The position numbers were made by a program, and so were the translations under genes. Shown one piece after another: positions 9,872 to 18,749 of a stretch of DNA of 64,000 bases (its first letter is position 1; each line of letters starts with the position of its first letter). Origin of the DNA: Vulcaniibacterium gelatinicum (GTDB taxonomy: Bacteria; Pseudomonadota; Gammaproteobacteria; Xanthomonadales; Xanthomonadaceae); assembly GCF_008033445.1 (NCBI RefSeq), contig NZ_VNKO01000003.1:1-64000 (forward strand), written 5' to 3'. The notes beneath the pieces are model-generated. The model had not been told where the DNA came from. It searched no databases and saw nothing but the letters and a program-made list of their open reading frames with translations.

Positions 9872-10285
9872 TCAGGGCGCGCAGCAGGCGTCCTGCGCGC
9901 AGCCGTCGGAGAGCCGCAGGTTGGCCAGGTGGGCCAGCCCGACCAGCGTGCCGCCCAGGGTCATCACCACCGCATGCGGCAGCAGCGACTGGTGCAGCGG
10001 TGCGTACAGCAGGCCCGCCCACAACGCCGCCAGCCCCAGCACCAGCAGCCCCAGCGCGCGCACCGCGCGGTGCCGGCGGTAGCCCCACAGCAGGCTGAAC
10101 AGCCCGAGCAGGGTCGCGAAGATCACGAACCCCCGTTCGAACCCGTCGCCCAGCCACACCGCCACCCCCAACGGCGGCAGCACCGCCACCAGCAGCGGCA
10201 GCAGCGCGCAATGCGCCGCGCACAGCAGCGAGCCGAGCGCGCCGAGGCGGTCGGGCAACGAGCGGTGCGGGGCCAGGCGGGGCAT
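9872..10285 (-). CDS. MerC-domain membrane protein
   Basis: The 137-residue protein has four predicted membrane helices (about 14-36, 48-70, 78-95 and 103-122) and the MerC-type LCAAHCALLP near residues 21-30. It ends in a Cys-rich tail (CAQDACCAP). MerC proteins move metal ions, classically mercuric ion, across the inner membrane. Here no mer genes are near: it diverges from a TonB-dependent receptor across a gap holding a Zur-box-like palindrome, and a zur gene follows the receptor. I infer a role in zinc handling. The ATG at 10285 has a GGAAG site. Confidence 0.8.
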   Translation of the reverse strand: MPRLAPHRSLPDRLGALGSLLCAAHCALLPLLVAVLPPLGVAVWLGDGFERGFVIFATLLGLFSLLWGYRRHRAVRALGLLVLGLAALWAGLLYAPLHQSLLPHAVVMTLGGTLVGLAHLANLRLSDGCAQDACCAP

Positions 10286-10315
10286 GGATGACTTCCGGCT
10301 CAGGTTCGATTTGTT

Positions 10316-10334
10316 GGTACATTATAACATTACC
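10316..10334. promoter_or_regulatory. Zur-box-like palindrome between merC-like gene and TonB receptor
   Basis: GGTACATTATAACATTACC is an imperfect palindrome around TTATAA. It resembles the gammaproteobacterial Zur operator core with ATGTTATAAT-type half-sites. It is the only strikingly AT-rich stretch in this gap and lies 27 nt upstream of the receptor ATG and 30 nt upstream of the merC-like ATG, where a repressor would block both promoters. The zur gene nearby supports the call. Confidence 0.7.
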
Positions 10335-10360
10335 TGAAACCGGTCCAGGATGGTTCCCGC

Positions 10361-12469
10361 ATGCCGCAGCACTCCCAGCCTCGCCCCCCCGCCCGCCTGC
10401 CGCTGGCCCTGGCCCTGCAATTGGCCCTGAGCCTCCCCGCGCTCGCCGCCCCGGGCGCCGAGGATCCCCGTCACCGCGAACCCAAGGAGTTGGAGACGGT
10501 GGAGGTCCGCGGCGTGGTGCTCGGCGGCACCGCCGAGGCGCTGGCCCGCCCGGTGGAGGTGCTGGCCGGCGAGGGGCTGGATGCGGTCAAGGCCGTGACC
10601 CTGGGCGACACCGTCAACCGCCTGCCGGGCGTGCAGTCCACCTATTTCGGCCCCGGCGTCGGCCGTCCGATCGTGCGCGGTCTGGAAGGCGCGCGCGTGC
10701 AGGTGCTCGCCGACGGCCTGGGCAGCGGCGACGTGTCCACGGTCAGCGCCGACCACGCGGTGTCCATCGAACCGTTCCTTGCCGACCAGGTCGAGGTGCT
10801 CAAGGGCCCGGCCACCCTGCTCTACGGCAGCGGCGCGATCGGCGGCGCGGTGAACGTGATCGACGGCCGCGTGCCCGAGCGCGTGACGGAGGCGCCGCTC
10901 GAAGGCCGCGCGGAACTGCGCCACGGCTCGGTCAACGACGAGAAGACCGGCATGGTCCGGCTCGACGCCACCGCCGCCTCCGGCAACCTGGTGTTCCACT
11001 TCGACGCCCTGCACCGCGAGACCGGCGACTACGAGATCCCCGGCTTTGCCGAGAGCGCCGCGCTGCTGGCCGAGGAAGGCGAGGAACCCGACCCGGCCAC
11101 GCGCGGCCTGCTGCCGAACAGCGCCGTGCGCACCGACAGCGGCGCGCTCGGCGTGTCCTGGATCGGCGCGCGCGGCTTCCTCGGCGTCGCCTACAGCCTG
11201 TTCGACACCCGCTACGGCATACCCGGCCACGCCCACGAGGAACACGAGGGCGAGGAACACGAAGGCGAAGAAGAAGAGGCGCACGGCGAAGGCGGCGTGC
11301 GCATCGCCCTGGACCAGCGCCGCAGCGAAGTGCGCGGCGGCTTGGACGACCTCGGCCCGTTCGCCTCGGTGCGGCTGAAGATCGCCGACACCGACTACAC
11401 CCACACCGAATTCGAAGGTGGCGAAGTCGGCACCGTGTTCGACAACCGCGGCCGCGAGGCGCGCCTGGAGCTCACCCACCGCCCGTGGGGCGGCTGGAAG
11501 GGCGCGTTCGGCCTGCAGTGGTCGGACCGCGATTTCGCCGCGATCGGCGAGGAGGCGTTCGTGCCCGCCTCGCGTTCGCGCGATACCGGCCTGTTCTGGA
11601 TCGGCGAGCGCGGCTTCGGCCCGGTCAAGCTCGAGCTCGGCGCGCGCCACGACCGCAACCGCGTCGCGGTGGACGAGAGCGTGGCCATCGGCCCCGACCG
11701 CGACTTCGACACCACCAGCCTCTCGGCCGCGCTGAAGTGGGACGTGAACGAGTCGCTGCACTTCTCCCTCGGCCTGGACCGCGCGCAGCGCGCGCCGACC
11801 GCGGAGGAGCTGTACTCCGACGGCGTGCACGTGGCCACGCAGAGCGTGGAACGCGGCGATCCGGCGCTCGACGTCGAGACCGCCCACCGCGCCGAGCTCG
11901 GCGCGCACTGGCACGGCGAGCGCCTCAAGCTCGGCGTCTCGCTGTACGAGGTGCGTTTCGACGACTTCATCTATCTCACCGACACCGGGCTGGTCGAGGA
12001 GGAACTGCCGGTGCGGCAGTGGACCCAGGGCGACGCGCGCTTCCGCGGCGTGGAGGCCGAGGCCGAATGGCAGATCGCCGACAATGCCAGCGGCGCGTGG
12101 GACCTGCGCCTGTTCGGCGACCGCGTGCGCGCCACGCTCGACGCCGGCGGCCATCTCCCGCGGATCGTGCCGGCGCGCCTGGGCGGCGAGCTGCGCTGGG
12201 AACTCGGCGCCTGGCGCGCCTCGCTCGGCGCGGTGCGCTACCTGCGCCAGGACGAGGTGGCGGCGAACGAACGCGAAACGCCCGGCTATACCCTGGTGGA
12301 CGCGCACCTGGCCTGGCACCGCGACACGCCGGGCGGCAACGCCTGGGAGGTGTTCCTGGACGGCAGCAACCTGCTCGACGAGGAGGCGCGCCCGCACACC
12401 TCGTTCCTCAAGGACCTGGCGCCGCTGCCGGGGCGCGGCTTCACCGTCGGGGTGCGGACCTTCTTCTGA
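10361..12469 (+). CDS. TonB-dependent outer-membrane receptor, probable zinc uptake (ZnuD-like)
   Basis: This 702-residue protein has a signal peptide (about 1-28), a plug domain (about 45-165, with LPGVQSTYFGPGVGRPIVRG and LKGPATLLYGSGAIGGAVNV), and a beta-barrel ending in VGVRTFF with a terminal Phe. Residues about 290-312 form a loop packed with His, Glu and Asp, of the kind ZnuD receptors use to collect zinc. The Zur-box-like element upstream and the convergent zur gene support zinc import. An AGGAT site precedes the ATG at 10361. Energy would come through TonB-ExbBD, not encoded here. Other divalent metals cannot be excluded. Confidence 0.88.
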   Translation: MPQHSQPRPPARLPLALALQLALSLPALAAPGAEDPRHREPKELETVEVRGVVLGGTAEALARPVEVLAGEGLDAVKAVTLGDTVNRLPGVQSTYFGPGVGRPIVRGLEGARVQVLADGLGSGDVSTVSADHAVSIEPFLADQVEVLKGPATLLYGSGAIGGAVNVIDGRVPERVTEAPLEGRAELRHGSVNDEKTGMVRLDATAASGNLVFHFDALHRETGDYEIPGFAESAALLAEEGEEPDPATRGLLPNSAVRTDSGALGVSWIGARGFLGVAYSLFDTRYGIPGHAHEEHEGEEHEGEEEEAHGEGGVRIALDQRRSEVRGGLDDLGPFASVRLKIADTDYTHTEFEGGEVGTVFDNRGREARLELTHRPWGGWKGAFGLQWSDRDFAAIGEEAFVPASRSRDTGLFWIGERGFGPVKLELGARHDRNRVAVDESVAIGPDRDFDTTSLSAALKWDVNESLHFSLGLDRAQRAPTAEELYSDGVHVATQSVERGDPALDVETAHRAELGAHWHGERLKLGVSLYEVRFDDFIYLTDTGLVEEELPVRQWTQGDARFRGVEAEAEWQIADNASGAWDLRLFGDRVRATLDAGGHLPRIVPARLGGELRWELGAWRASLGAVRYLRQDEVAANERETPGYTLVDAHLAWHRDTPGGNAWEVFLDGSNLLDEEARPHTSFLKDLAPLPGRGFTVGVRTFF

Positions 12470-12493
12470 GGACCGCGTGCCGGGGGCGGGCGC

Positions 12494-12979
12494 TCAGCCC
12501 CCGGCGCAACGGGCGCACAGCCCGTGCACTTCCAGCGTCTGCGCGCGCGGGGCGAAGCCGAGCTCGCGCGCGCGCGTCTCGAGCGATTCGACCACGCTGG
12601 CGTCCTCCAGCTCGGTCGCCGACTGGCAGCGGTCGCAGATCAGGAACGGCACCGCGTGCGCCGCGGCGCCGGGGTGATGGCAGCCGACGTAGGCGTTGAT
12701 CGAGGCGAGCTTGTGGATGAAGCCGTGCTCGAGCAGGAAGTCGAGCGCGCGGTACACCGTCGGCGGCGCGGCGCCCTCGTGGCTGGCCTTCATCAGGTCC
12801 AGCAGCTCGTAGGCCTTGACCGGGTGGCCGGCGTCGGCGATCAGGCGCAGCGCGCTGGCCCGGATCGCGGTCAGGCGCAGGCCGCGCTGCGCGCACACCC
12901 GCTCCACCTCGCGCACGAACGCGTCGGCGTCGTGCACGTGGTGCTGCGGATCGGTGCAGGCGGGGGTGTGGCGGCCCAT
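12494..12979 (-). CDS. zur: Fur-family zinc uptake regulator
   Basis: This 161-residue Fur-family repressor has an N-terminal winged helix (about 20-95, with VKAYELLDLMK and APPTVYRALDFL) and a C-terminal metal and dimer domain with two CxxC pairs (CDRC and CARC) for structural zinc. The His-rich start (HHVHDAD) is notable. The C-terminal Cys pattern and the zinc-type neighbours point to Zur and not Fur. It is convergent with the receptor gene (24-bp gap) and presumably represses the divergent promoter at 10316-10334. The ATG at 12979 was chosen for length; the frame continues upstream into gltX. Confidence 0.88.
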   Translation of the reverse strand: MGRHTPACTDPQHHVHDADAFVREVERVCAQRGLRLTAIRASALRLIADAGHPVKAYELLDLMKASHEGAAPPTVYRALDFLLEHGFIHKLASINAYVGCHHPGAAAHAVPFLICDRCQSATELEDASVVESLETRARELGFAPRAQTLEVHGLCARCAGG

Positions 12980-13023
12980 GCCGCAAGCATGGTGCCGGAG
13001 CCCCGGCAAGACAAGCGCGCGGG

Positions 13024-14424
13024 TCAGGCCGGGATCCGCGCCAGCGCCGCGTCGATGCGCTCGAGCGCCTGGTCGCGCCCGGCCAGGTACACGGTGTGGC
13101 CGATGTCCGGGCTGACCTGGGTGCCGGTGATCGCCACCCGCATCGGCTGCGCCACCTTGCCCATGCCCAGGCCGAGCGCCTGCGCGGTCTCGGCCAGCGC
13201 GGCATTCACCGCCTCGGCGCTCCACTGCGGCAGCGCCGCGAGCCGGTCGCGCGCCTCGCGCAGCGGCGCGGCGGCGGCGGCGGTGAGGTGCTTGGCCACC
13301 GCGGCCTCGTCGTAGTGCGTGAGCGGCCGGTACCAGACCGCGGCGCGCTCGGCCATGTCCTTCAGCGTCTGCACCCGTTCGCGCAGCGCGATCACCACGT
13401 CGGCCGGATCGGGGCCTGCGGCGAGGTCGTAGCCCTGCTGGCGCAGGTGCCACTCCAGGTGCGCGGCGACCTCGCGCGGGTCGTCGTTCTTCAGGTACTG
13501 CTGGTTGAGCCAGCCGAGCTTGACCGTGTCGAAGCGCGCCGCGGACTGGTTCACGTCCTCGATCCGGAACTTCTCGATCATCTCGGCGATGGAGAAGATC
13601 TCCTGGTCGCCGTGCGACCAGCCCAGCCGCACCAGGTAGTTCAGCATCGCGTGCGGCAGGTAGCCGTCGTCGCGCCACTGCATCACGCTGACCGCGCCGT
13701 GGCGCTTGGACAGCTTGGTGCCGTCGGCGCCGAGGATCATCGGCAGGTGGGCGAAGTCCGGCACCGGCGCACCGAGCGCGTGGTACAGGTTGATCTGGCG
13801 CGGGGTGTTGTTGACGTGGTCGTCGCCGCGGATCACGTCGGTGATGCGCATGTCGATGTCGTCCACCACCACCGCGAAGTTGTAGGTGGGGTAGCCGTCC
13901 GGGCGCAGCAGCACCAGGTCGTCGAGTTCCTCGTTGGCGATCTCGATCCGGCCCTTGACCTTGTCGTGGAAGGCCACGCTGCCTGCGGTCGGGTTCTTGA
14001 AGCGGATCACCTTGTTCGGGTCGTCGCGCTCGAGCAGGCCCAGGTCGCGGGCGCGGCCGTCGTAGCGCGGCTTGCGCCCTTCGGCCAGCGCCTGCTGGCG
14101 CATCGCGTCGAGTTCCTCGCGCGTCTCGTAGGCGAAGTAGGCCTTGCCGGCGCGCACCAGGTCGTAGGCGACCTGGCGGTAACGCTCCAGGCGCGCGGTC
14201 TGGTACACCGGGCCCTCGTCCGGATCCAGGCCCAGCCAGTGCATGCCGTCCAGGATCGCCTGCACCGCCTCCGGCGTGCTGCGCTCGCGGTCGGTGTCCT
14301 CGATGCGCAGGATGAACTGGCCGCCGCGCCGGCGCGCCTCCAGCCAGCAGTACAGGGCCGTGCGCGCGCCGCCGATGTGCAGGTAGCCGGTGGGGCTGGG
14401 GGCGAAGCGGGTACGGCAGGTCAT
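13024..14424 (-). CDS. gltX: Glutamyl-tRNA synthetase
   Basis: GltX charges tRNA-Glu with glutamate in an ATP-dependent cytoplasmic reaction. The class I signatures are visible: the HIGH-type HIGG in [12 protein letters not shown] (about 15-26) and the KMSKS-type KLSKRHG (about 239-245). The 466-residue length is normal, with a C-terminal anticodon-binding region. The zur gene follows 45 nt downstream on the same strand, so partial co-transcription is possible. A -10-like TAGAAT at 14461-14456 would give a leader of about 25 nt. Confidence 0.97.
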   Translation of the reverse strand: MTCRTRFAPSPTGYLHIGGARTALYCWLEARRRGGQFILRIEDTDRERSTPEAVQAILDGMHWLGLDPDEGPVYQTARLERYRQVAYDLVRAGKAYFAYETREELDAMRQQALAEGRKPRYDGRARDLGLLERDDPNKVIRFKNPTAGSVAFHDKVKGRIEIANEELDDLVLLRPDGYPTYNFAVVVDDIDMRITDVIRGDDHVNNTPRQINLYHALGAPVPDFAHLPMILGADGTKLSKRHGAVSVMQWRDDGYLPHAMLNYLVRLGWSHGDQEIFSIAEMIEKFRIEDVNQSAARFDTVKLGWLNQQYLKNDDPREVAAHLEWHLRQQGYDLAAGPDPADVVIALRERVQTLKDMAERAAVWYRPLTHYDEAAVAKHLTAAAAAPLREARDRLAALPQWSAEAVNAALAETAQALGLGMGKVAQPMRVAITGTQVSPDIGHTVYLAGRDQALERIDAALARIPA

Positions 14425-14455
14425 GACCGGGCTCGGGATGCGGGGAAAGCGCGGA

Positions 14456-14461
14456 ATTCTA
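14456..14461 (-). promoter_or_regulatory. -10-like hexamer of gltX
   Basis: TAGAAT on the minus strand lies 31 nt before the gltX ATG. The gap to the divergent lpxH is 80 bp, so this box and the lpxH box are divergent promoters. Confidence 0.5.
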
Positions 14462-14492
14462 GCCTCCCCGCCGGCGGCGGGGAGGCTCCGCC

Positions 14493-14498
14493 TACAAT
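14493..14498 (+). promoter_or_regulatory. -10-like hexamer for a leaderless lpxH mRNA
   Basis: TACAAT ends exactly 6 nt before the lpxH ATG at 14505. No ribosome-binding site is present. This is one of the clearest leaderless arrangements in the window. Confidence 0.5.
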
Positions 14499-14504
14499 GC
14501 CGCG

Positions 14505-15224
14505 ATGCCGACCCTGTTCGTTTCCGACCTCCACCTCGACCCCGCCCGCCCCGCGATCACCGAGCTGTTCGGCCGGTTCCTGGACGGCGAGGCGCGCCAT
14601 GCCGACGCGCTGTACATCCTGGGCGACCTGTTCGAGGCCTGGGTCGGGGACGACGATCCGTCCGAGGCCGGCGCCTTCGTCGCCGGGGGCCTGGCAGCGC
14701 TCGCGCGCGCCGGCGTGCCGGTGTACTTCGTGCGCGGCAACCGCGATTTCCTGCTCGGCGAGGACTACGCCCGCCGCTGCGGCATGACCGTGCTGCCCGA
14801 CCCGGCGGTGGTGGTGCTGTACGGGCGGCCGGTGCTGCTGATGCACGGCGACCTGCTGTGCACCGACGACACCGCCTACCAGCAGTTCCGCGCCCAGACC
14901 CGCGACCCCGAGTGGCAGCGCCGGTTCCTGGCCCAGCCGCTCGCCGCGCGCCTGGCGTTCGCACAGCAGGCCCGCGCCGCCAGCCGAGCGCACCAGGGCG
15001 CGCTCAAGGATGCGGGCACGATGGAGACGATCACCGACGTCTCCCCCGCCACGGTGTCGGCCACCTTCGCCCGCTACGGCATCGGCACCCTGATCCACGG
15101 CCACACCCACCGCCCCGCGGTGCACACGCACGAAGGCGGCACGCGCATCGTGCTCGGCGACTGGTACGCGCAGGGCTCGGTGCTGCGCTACCGCGCCGAC
15201 GGCTTCCAGCTCGAAGCGCTGTAA
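14505..15224 (+). CDS. lpxH: UDP-2,3-diacylglucosamine diphosphatase
   Basis: LpxH cleaves UDP-2,3-diacylglucosamine to lipid X and UMP, the fourth step of lipid A synthesis, at the inner face of the cytoplasmic membrane. The 239-residue calcineurin-like phosphoesterase shows all metal motifs: SDLHLD (7-12), [11 protein letters not shown] (39-49), GNRDF (78-82), [10 protein letters not shown] (about 112-121) and HGHTHRP (about 198-204). It lies alone, divergent from gltX, and is followed by an inverted-repeat element. Confidence 0.96.
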   Translation: MPTLFVSDLHLDPARPAITELFGRFLDGEARHADALYILGDLFEAWVGDDDPSEAGAFVAGGLAALARAGVPVYFVRGNRDFLLGEDYARRCGMTVLPDPAVVVLYGRPVLLMHGDLLCTDDTAYQQFRAQTRDPEWQRRFLAQPLAARLAFAQQARAASRAHQGALKDAGTMETITDVSPATVSATFARYGIGTLIHGHTHRPAVHTHEGGTRIVLGDWYAQGSVLRYRADGFQLEAL

Positions 15225-15275
15225 GGCCCCTCGTCCTCTGCGCTTTTCCACCCACGCGCCCGGAACGTGGGGAGC

Positions 15276-15378
15276 CCGTCCATGGGGTCTCCCGGGCGGG
15301 ACTGTCGGCGGCAAGGATGCCGCCGACAAGCCCACAGGGACGTGTTCACGGCGTGTCCCGCCCGGGAGACCCCATGGG
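15276..15378. repeat. Compound inverted-repeat (nested hairpin) element
   Basis: Two perfect 23-nt arms (15280-15302 and 15355-15377; outer core CCATGGGGTCTCCCGGG) enclose a second perfect 10-bp hairpin (15304-15313 with 15318-15327). The whole fold spans about 100 nt. It fills most of the gap between lpxH and the convergent DUF455 gene. Symmetry and sharp ends suggest a small non-autonomous repeat of the kind scattered in xanthomonad genomes, or a strong bidirectional RNA hairpin. No second copy is seen in this window. Confidence 0.8.
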
Positions 15379-15440
15379 CGGGCTGGCGACGAAACACGAG
15401 TGCCGCCTTGCAATGCCACCCTGGATCATGGCGGCAATCG

Positions 15441-16253
15441 CTACGACCGCGCCCCCGCATCCAACTGCTGCAACGCCTCCAGCTCGTCCGCATCGAACCC
15501 CGCCGCGCTGCGCGCCTCGAGGTTGAACGGCCCGTACAGCACCGGCCGCGCGTACTCCGCCAGCAACGCCCGGAACCGCGCCCGCGGCTCCACTCCCGCA
15601 CGCTCGCAATGCCAGCGGAACCAGCGCGACCCCGCCGCCACGTGCGCCACCTCCTCGCGCAGGATCAGCTCGAGGATCCCCGCGGTCTCCTCGTCCCCCA
15701 GCGCCCGCAGCTTCGCGATCATCCCCGGCGTGACGTCCAGCCCGCGCGCCTCCAGCACCCGCGGCACCAGCGCCATCCGCGCCATGCCGTCGTGCGCGGT
15801 CTTTTCCGCCATCTCCCACAGCCCGTTGTGCGCGTCGAAATCGCCGTAGTCGTGGCCGAGCGCACGCAACCGCGCACGCAGCAACCGGAAATGGCGTGCC
15901 TCGTCCTGCGCCACCGACACCCAGTCGGCGTAGTACGCGCGCGGCAGGCCGCGGAAGCGGTACACCGCGTCCCAGGCCAGGTCGATCGCGTTGAACTCGA
16001 TGTGCGCCACCGCGTGCACGAACGCGACCAGCCCCTCCGGCGTGCCGAACCCCCGCTTCGGCAGCGCGCGTGGCGGCACCAGCCGCGGCCGCGCCGGCCG
16101 GCCCGGCATGCGGATCGGCTCCGGCGGCGGCGCATCGTCGGGAATCGCCGACTCCCCGCGGGCGAAGGCTTCGGCCGCGGAGAACGTGGCCGCGACCTTG
16201 GCCTCCGGCGTGTCCGCGTCGAGGCAGGCGCGGGCGGCGGCGAACAGGTCCAA
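15441..16253 (-). CDS. Ferritin-like-fold protein (DUF455 type)
   Basis: The 270-residue protein has a helical ferritin-like core with repeated metal-ligand-type pairs: AHIEFNAIDLAWD (about 84-96), QDEARHF (about 117-123) and ILREEVAHVA (about 199-208). This pattern fits the DUF455 family, some members of which are linked to tRNA or RNA modification; the reaction is not known to me. The start is a TTG at 16253, only 4 nt after the purF stop, and similar proteins seem to begin at the same point, so translational coupling to purF is likely. The only other in-frame ATG is at residue 49. Confidence 0.8.
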   Translation of the reverse strand: MDLFAAARACLDADTPEAKVAATFSAAEAFARGESAIPDDAPPPEPIRMPGRPARPRLVPPRALPKRGFGTPEGLVAFVHAVAHIEFNAIDLAWDAVYRFRGLPRAYYADWVSVAQDEARHFRLLRARLRALGHDYGDFDAHNGLWEMAEKTAHDGMARMALVPRVLEARGLDVTPGMIAKLRALGDEETAGILELILREEVAHVAAGSRWFRWHCERAGVEPRARFRALLAEYARPVLYGPFNLEARSAAGFDADELEALQQLDAGARS

Positions 16254-16257
16254 GGGA

Positions 16258-17727
16258 TTACGACGCCCGCCGCTTCTTCTTCGCCTCGTCCGAACGCATC
16301 TGCTGCAGGCGCTCGAAATAGCCCGGCTCCACGCCGGTCACGTACTCGCCGCTGAAGCACGAACTGTCGAACCTGCGGCCCGGGAACTTCGGCCCGGCCA
16401 CCGCCGCCTCGAGGTCGGCCAGGTCCTGGTAGATCAGCCAGTCGCAGCCGAGCAGCGCCTGCACCTCCTCCTCGCTGCGGCCGTGCGCGATCAGCTCCTC
16501 CGCCGACGGCATGTCGATGCCGTAGATGTTCGGGTAGCGCACCGGCGGCGCGGCCGAGGCCAGGTACACCTTGCGCGCGCCGGCTTCGCGCGCCATCTGC
16601 ACGATCTGCTGCGAGGTGGTGCCGCGCACGATCGAGTCGTCCACCAGCAGCACCACCCGGCCGCGGAACTCGAGCGGGATCGGGTTGAGCTTGCGCTTGA
16701 CCGACTTCGCCCGCTCGCCCTGCCCCGGCATGATGAAGGTGCGGCCGACGTAGCGGTTCTTGATGAAGCCCTCGCGGTACTTCACCCCGAGCACGTTGGC
16801 GATCTCGAGCGCGGCGTCGCGCGAGGTGTCCGGGATCGGGATCACCACGTCGATGTCGTGGTCCGGACGCAGGCGCAGGATCTTCTCGCCGAGCTTGACG
16901 CCCATGCGCATCCGCGCCTTGTGCACCGAGATGTCCTCGATCATCGAGTCCGGGCGCGCGAAATAGACGTACTCGAAGATGCACGGCGCGTGCGGGCGCG
17001 GCTCGCAGCAGACACGGGTGTGCAGCTCGCCGCGTGCGGTGACCACCACCGCCTCGCCGGGGGCCACGTCGCGCATGCGCTCGAAGCCGAGCACGTCGAG
17101 CGCGACCGACTCGGAGGCGACCATGTACTCGTCGCCGGCCGGCGTGGTGCGCCGGCCGAGCACCAGCGGGCGGATGCCGTTCGGGTCGCGGAACGCGACC
17201 AGGCCCAGCCCCAGCACCGCCGTGATCACCGCATAGCCGCCCACGCAGCGCCGGTGCACGCCGGCGACCGCGGCGAACGCGGCCTCCGGGTTCAGCGCCT
17301 TCTGCGTGTCGAGCTCGTGCGCGAACACGTTCAGCAGCACTTCCGAGTCGGACTCGGTGTTGACGTTGCGGCGGTCCTGCTCGAACACCTCGCGGCGCAG
17401 CGCGTCGGTGTTGATCAGGTTGCCGTTGTGGACCAGGGCGATGCCGTAGGGCGAGTTGACGTAGAACGGCTGGGCCTCGTCCGAGCCCTCCGAGCCGGCG
17501 GTCGGGTAGCGGCAGTGGGCGATGCCCACGCGCCCGGTCAGCTGCCGCATCGCGGCCTCGTCGAACACGTCGCGGACCAGGCCGTTGCCCTTGTGCAGGC
17601 GCATCCGGCCGCCGTCGGCGGTGGCGATGCCGGCCGCGTCCTGGCCACGGTGCTGCAGCACCGTCAGGCCGTCATACAGCGCGGCGGCCACGTTTCCGGT
17701 GCCTGCGATTCCGACGATGCCACACAT
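16258..17727 (-). CDS. purF: Amidophosphoribosyltransferase
   Basis: PurF makes 5-phosphoribosylamine from PRPP and glutamine, the committed step of purine synthesis. The 489-residue enzyme has an N-terminal Ntn glutaminase domain whose nucleophile is Cys2 (MCGIVGIAG), with HRGQDAAGI and [11 protein letters not shown], and a C-terminal PRTase domain with the PRPP loop [13 protein letters not shown] (about 369-381). Unlike the gammaproteobacterial norm, no cvpA lies before it: the double-SPOR gene ends only 39 nt upstream. The DUF455 gene follows directly. Confidence 0.97.
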   Translation of the reverse strand: MCGIVGIAGTGNVAAALYDGLTVLQHRGQDAAGIATADGGRMRLHKGNGLVRDVFDEAAMRQLTGRVGIAHCRYPTAGSEGSDEAQPFYVNSPYGIALVHNGNLINTDALRREVFEQDRRNVNTESDSEVLLNVFAHELDTQKALNPEAAFAAVAGVHRRCVGGYAVITAVLGLGLVAFRDPNGIRPLVLGRRTTPAGDEYMVASESVALDVLGFERMRDVAPGEAVVVTARGELHTRVCCEPRPHAPCIFEYVYFARPDSMIEDISVHKARMRMGVKLGEKILRLRPDHDIDVVIPIPDTSRDAALEIANVLGVKYREGFIKNRYVGRTFIMPGQGERAKSVKRKLNPIPLEFRGRVVLLVDDSIVRGTTSQQIVQMAREAGARKVYLASAAPPVRYPNIYGIDMPSAEELIAHGRSEEEVQALLGCDWLIYQDLADLEAAVAGPKFPGRRFDSSCFSGEYVTGVEPGYFERLQQMRSDEAKKKRRAS

Positions 17728-17766
17728 GCGGGGTTCTCTCCGCGGCCGGGCCGCTGTGATGCGAAA

Positions 17767-18693
17767 TCAGGGGTGCGGACGGACCAGGCCGTCGATGCCG
17801 AGCCGCGCCTTCACCTGCGCGCGCAGCTGCTCGGCCTCGGCGCGCGCGAGCACGGGCCCGACGCGCACGCGGGTCAGCGTGCCCTTGTCGGTGCTCACCT
17901 GCTCGGTGAAGGCGCTGAAGCCGGCGGCGCGCGCACGGTCGCGCAGCGCAACGGCCTCGGCGGGCTTGCTGAAGGCGCCGAGCTGCACGGCGAAGCCCAC
18001 CTCGCTCGCGGCGGGCGGCTTGGGCGCCGGCATCGGCGGGGTGGCCGGCTTGGCCGCGGCGGTCGGCGCCGGCGGCTGCGACGGCGCCGGGGCCGGCTCG
18101 GCCGCATCCAGAGTCACCACCCGGGCGTCCACGTCGCCGCGCACCTGCTGCGCGCGCAGGCGGGCGGCCTCGGCCTCGGCGTGGGTGGCGAACGGGCCGA
18201 TGCGCACGCGCTGCAGCGTCTTGCCCTCCGCCTGCACCGCCTCGCGCCAGGCCGGCATACGGGCGGCGCGCAGCGCGGCCACCTGCCGGTCGGCGGCGGC
18301 GACGCTGGCGTAGCTGCCGAAGTTCACCGCGTAGTCGCCGCCGGCGGTCGGCGCGGGCAGCTTGTCCTGCGCCGCGGCCGGCGCGGCCGCGTCCGGCTGC
18401 GGCGCGGGCTCGGGTTCGGATGCGGGTTGGGACGCCGCGGGCGCAGCCTCGCCCGCTGCCGCGGGCGTGCTCGCGTCCAGGCCGATCACGCCTTCCGCGG
18501 CGGCCGGCGCGGGCGCCGTCAGCGGCAGGTCGCGGGTCTCGTAATCGCCCTCCGGCGCGGCCGGCATCTCCAGCGGCACGTCCGACACGCCGCTCTCCGG
18601 CGCGGGCCCCTGCACCAGCATCGGCAGGAAGATCACCGCCAGCGCGACCAGCACGGCGGCGCCGACCAGGCGCTGTTTCAGGGCAGGTTCCAT
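17767..18693 (-). CDS. DedD-like cell-division protein with two SPOR domains
   Basis: The 308-residue protein has a short cytoplasmic start, one membrane helix (about 8-27), a Pro/Ala-rich linker, and two SPOR domains, which bind denuded septal peptidoglycan: about 120-200 (YAVNFGSYASVAAADRQVAA) and about 228-305 (VGFAVQLGAFSKPAEAVALR). DedD proteins normally have one SPOR domain, so a tandem duplication is inferred. Order folC-dedD-purF is typical for the group, except that cvpA is missing. A TATAAT box at 18749-18744 overlaps the folC stop codon and should give it its own promoter. Confidence 0.88.
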   Translation of the reverse strand: MEPALKQRLVGAAVLVALAVIFLPMLVQGPAPESGVSDVPLEMPAAPEGDYETRDLPLTAPAPAAAEGVIGLDASTPAAAGEAAPAASQPASEPEPAPQPDAAAPAAAQDKLPAPTAGGDYAVNFGSYASVAAADRQVAALRAARMPAWREAVQAEGKTLQRVRIGPFATHAEAEAARLRAQQVRGDVDARVVTLDAAEPAPAPSQPPAPTAAAKPATPPMPAPKPPAASEVGFAVQLGAFSKPAEAVALRDRARAAGFSAFTEQVSTDKGTLTRVRVGPVLARAEAEQLRAQVKARLGIDGLVRPHP

Positions 18694-18743
18694 TCGGGAG
18701 CTCGGCGCGGCCGGCGGAGGACCGGCGTCAGGACAGCCGCGGA

Positions 18744-18749
18744 ATTATA
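18744..18749 (-). promoter_or_regulatory. -10 box of the dedD-like gene, overlapping the folC stop
   Basis: A perfect TATAAT on the minus strand lies over the folC stop codon (18747-18745) and 50 nt before the dedD-like ATG at 18693. The -35 region is not obvious. Confidence 0.55.

Noticed and set aside
9872-10285. Mercury-resistance locus
   Set aside because: Only a MerC-like gene is present; merA, merP, merT and merR are absent and the neighbours are zinc-type.
15276-15378. CRISPR array
   Set aside because: There is one inverted pair, no direct repeats with spacers and no cas gene nearby.
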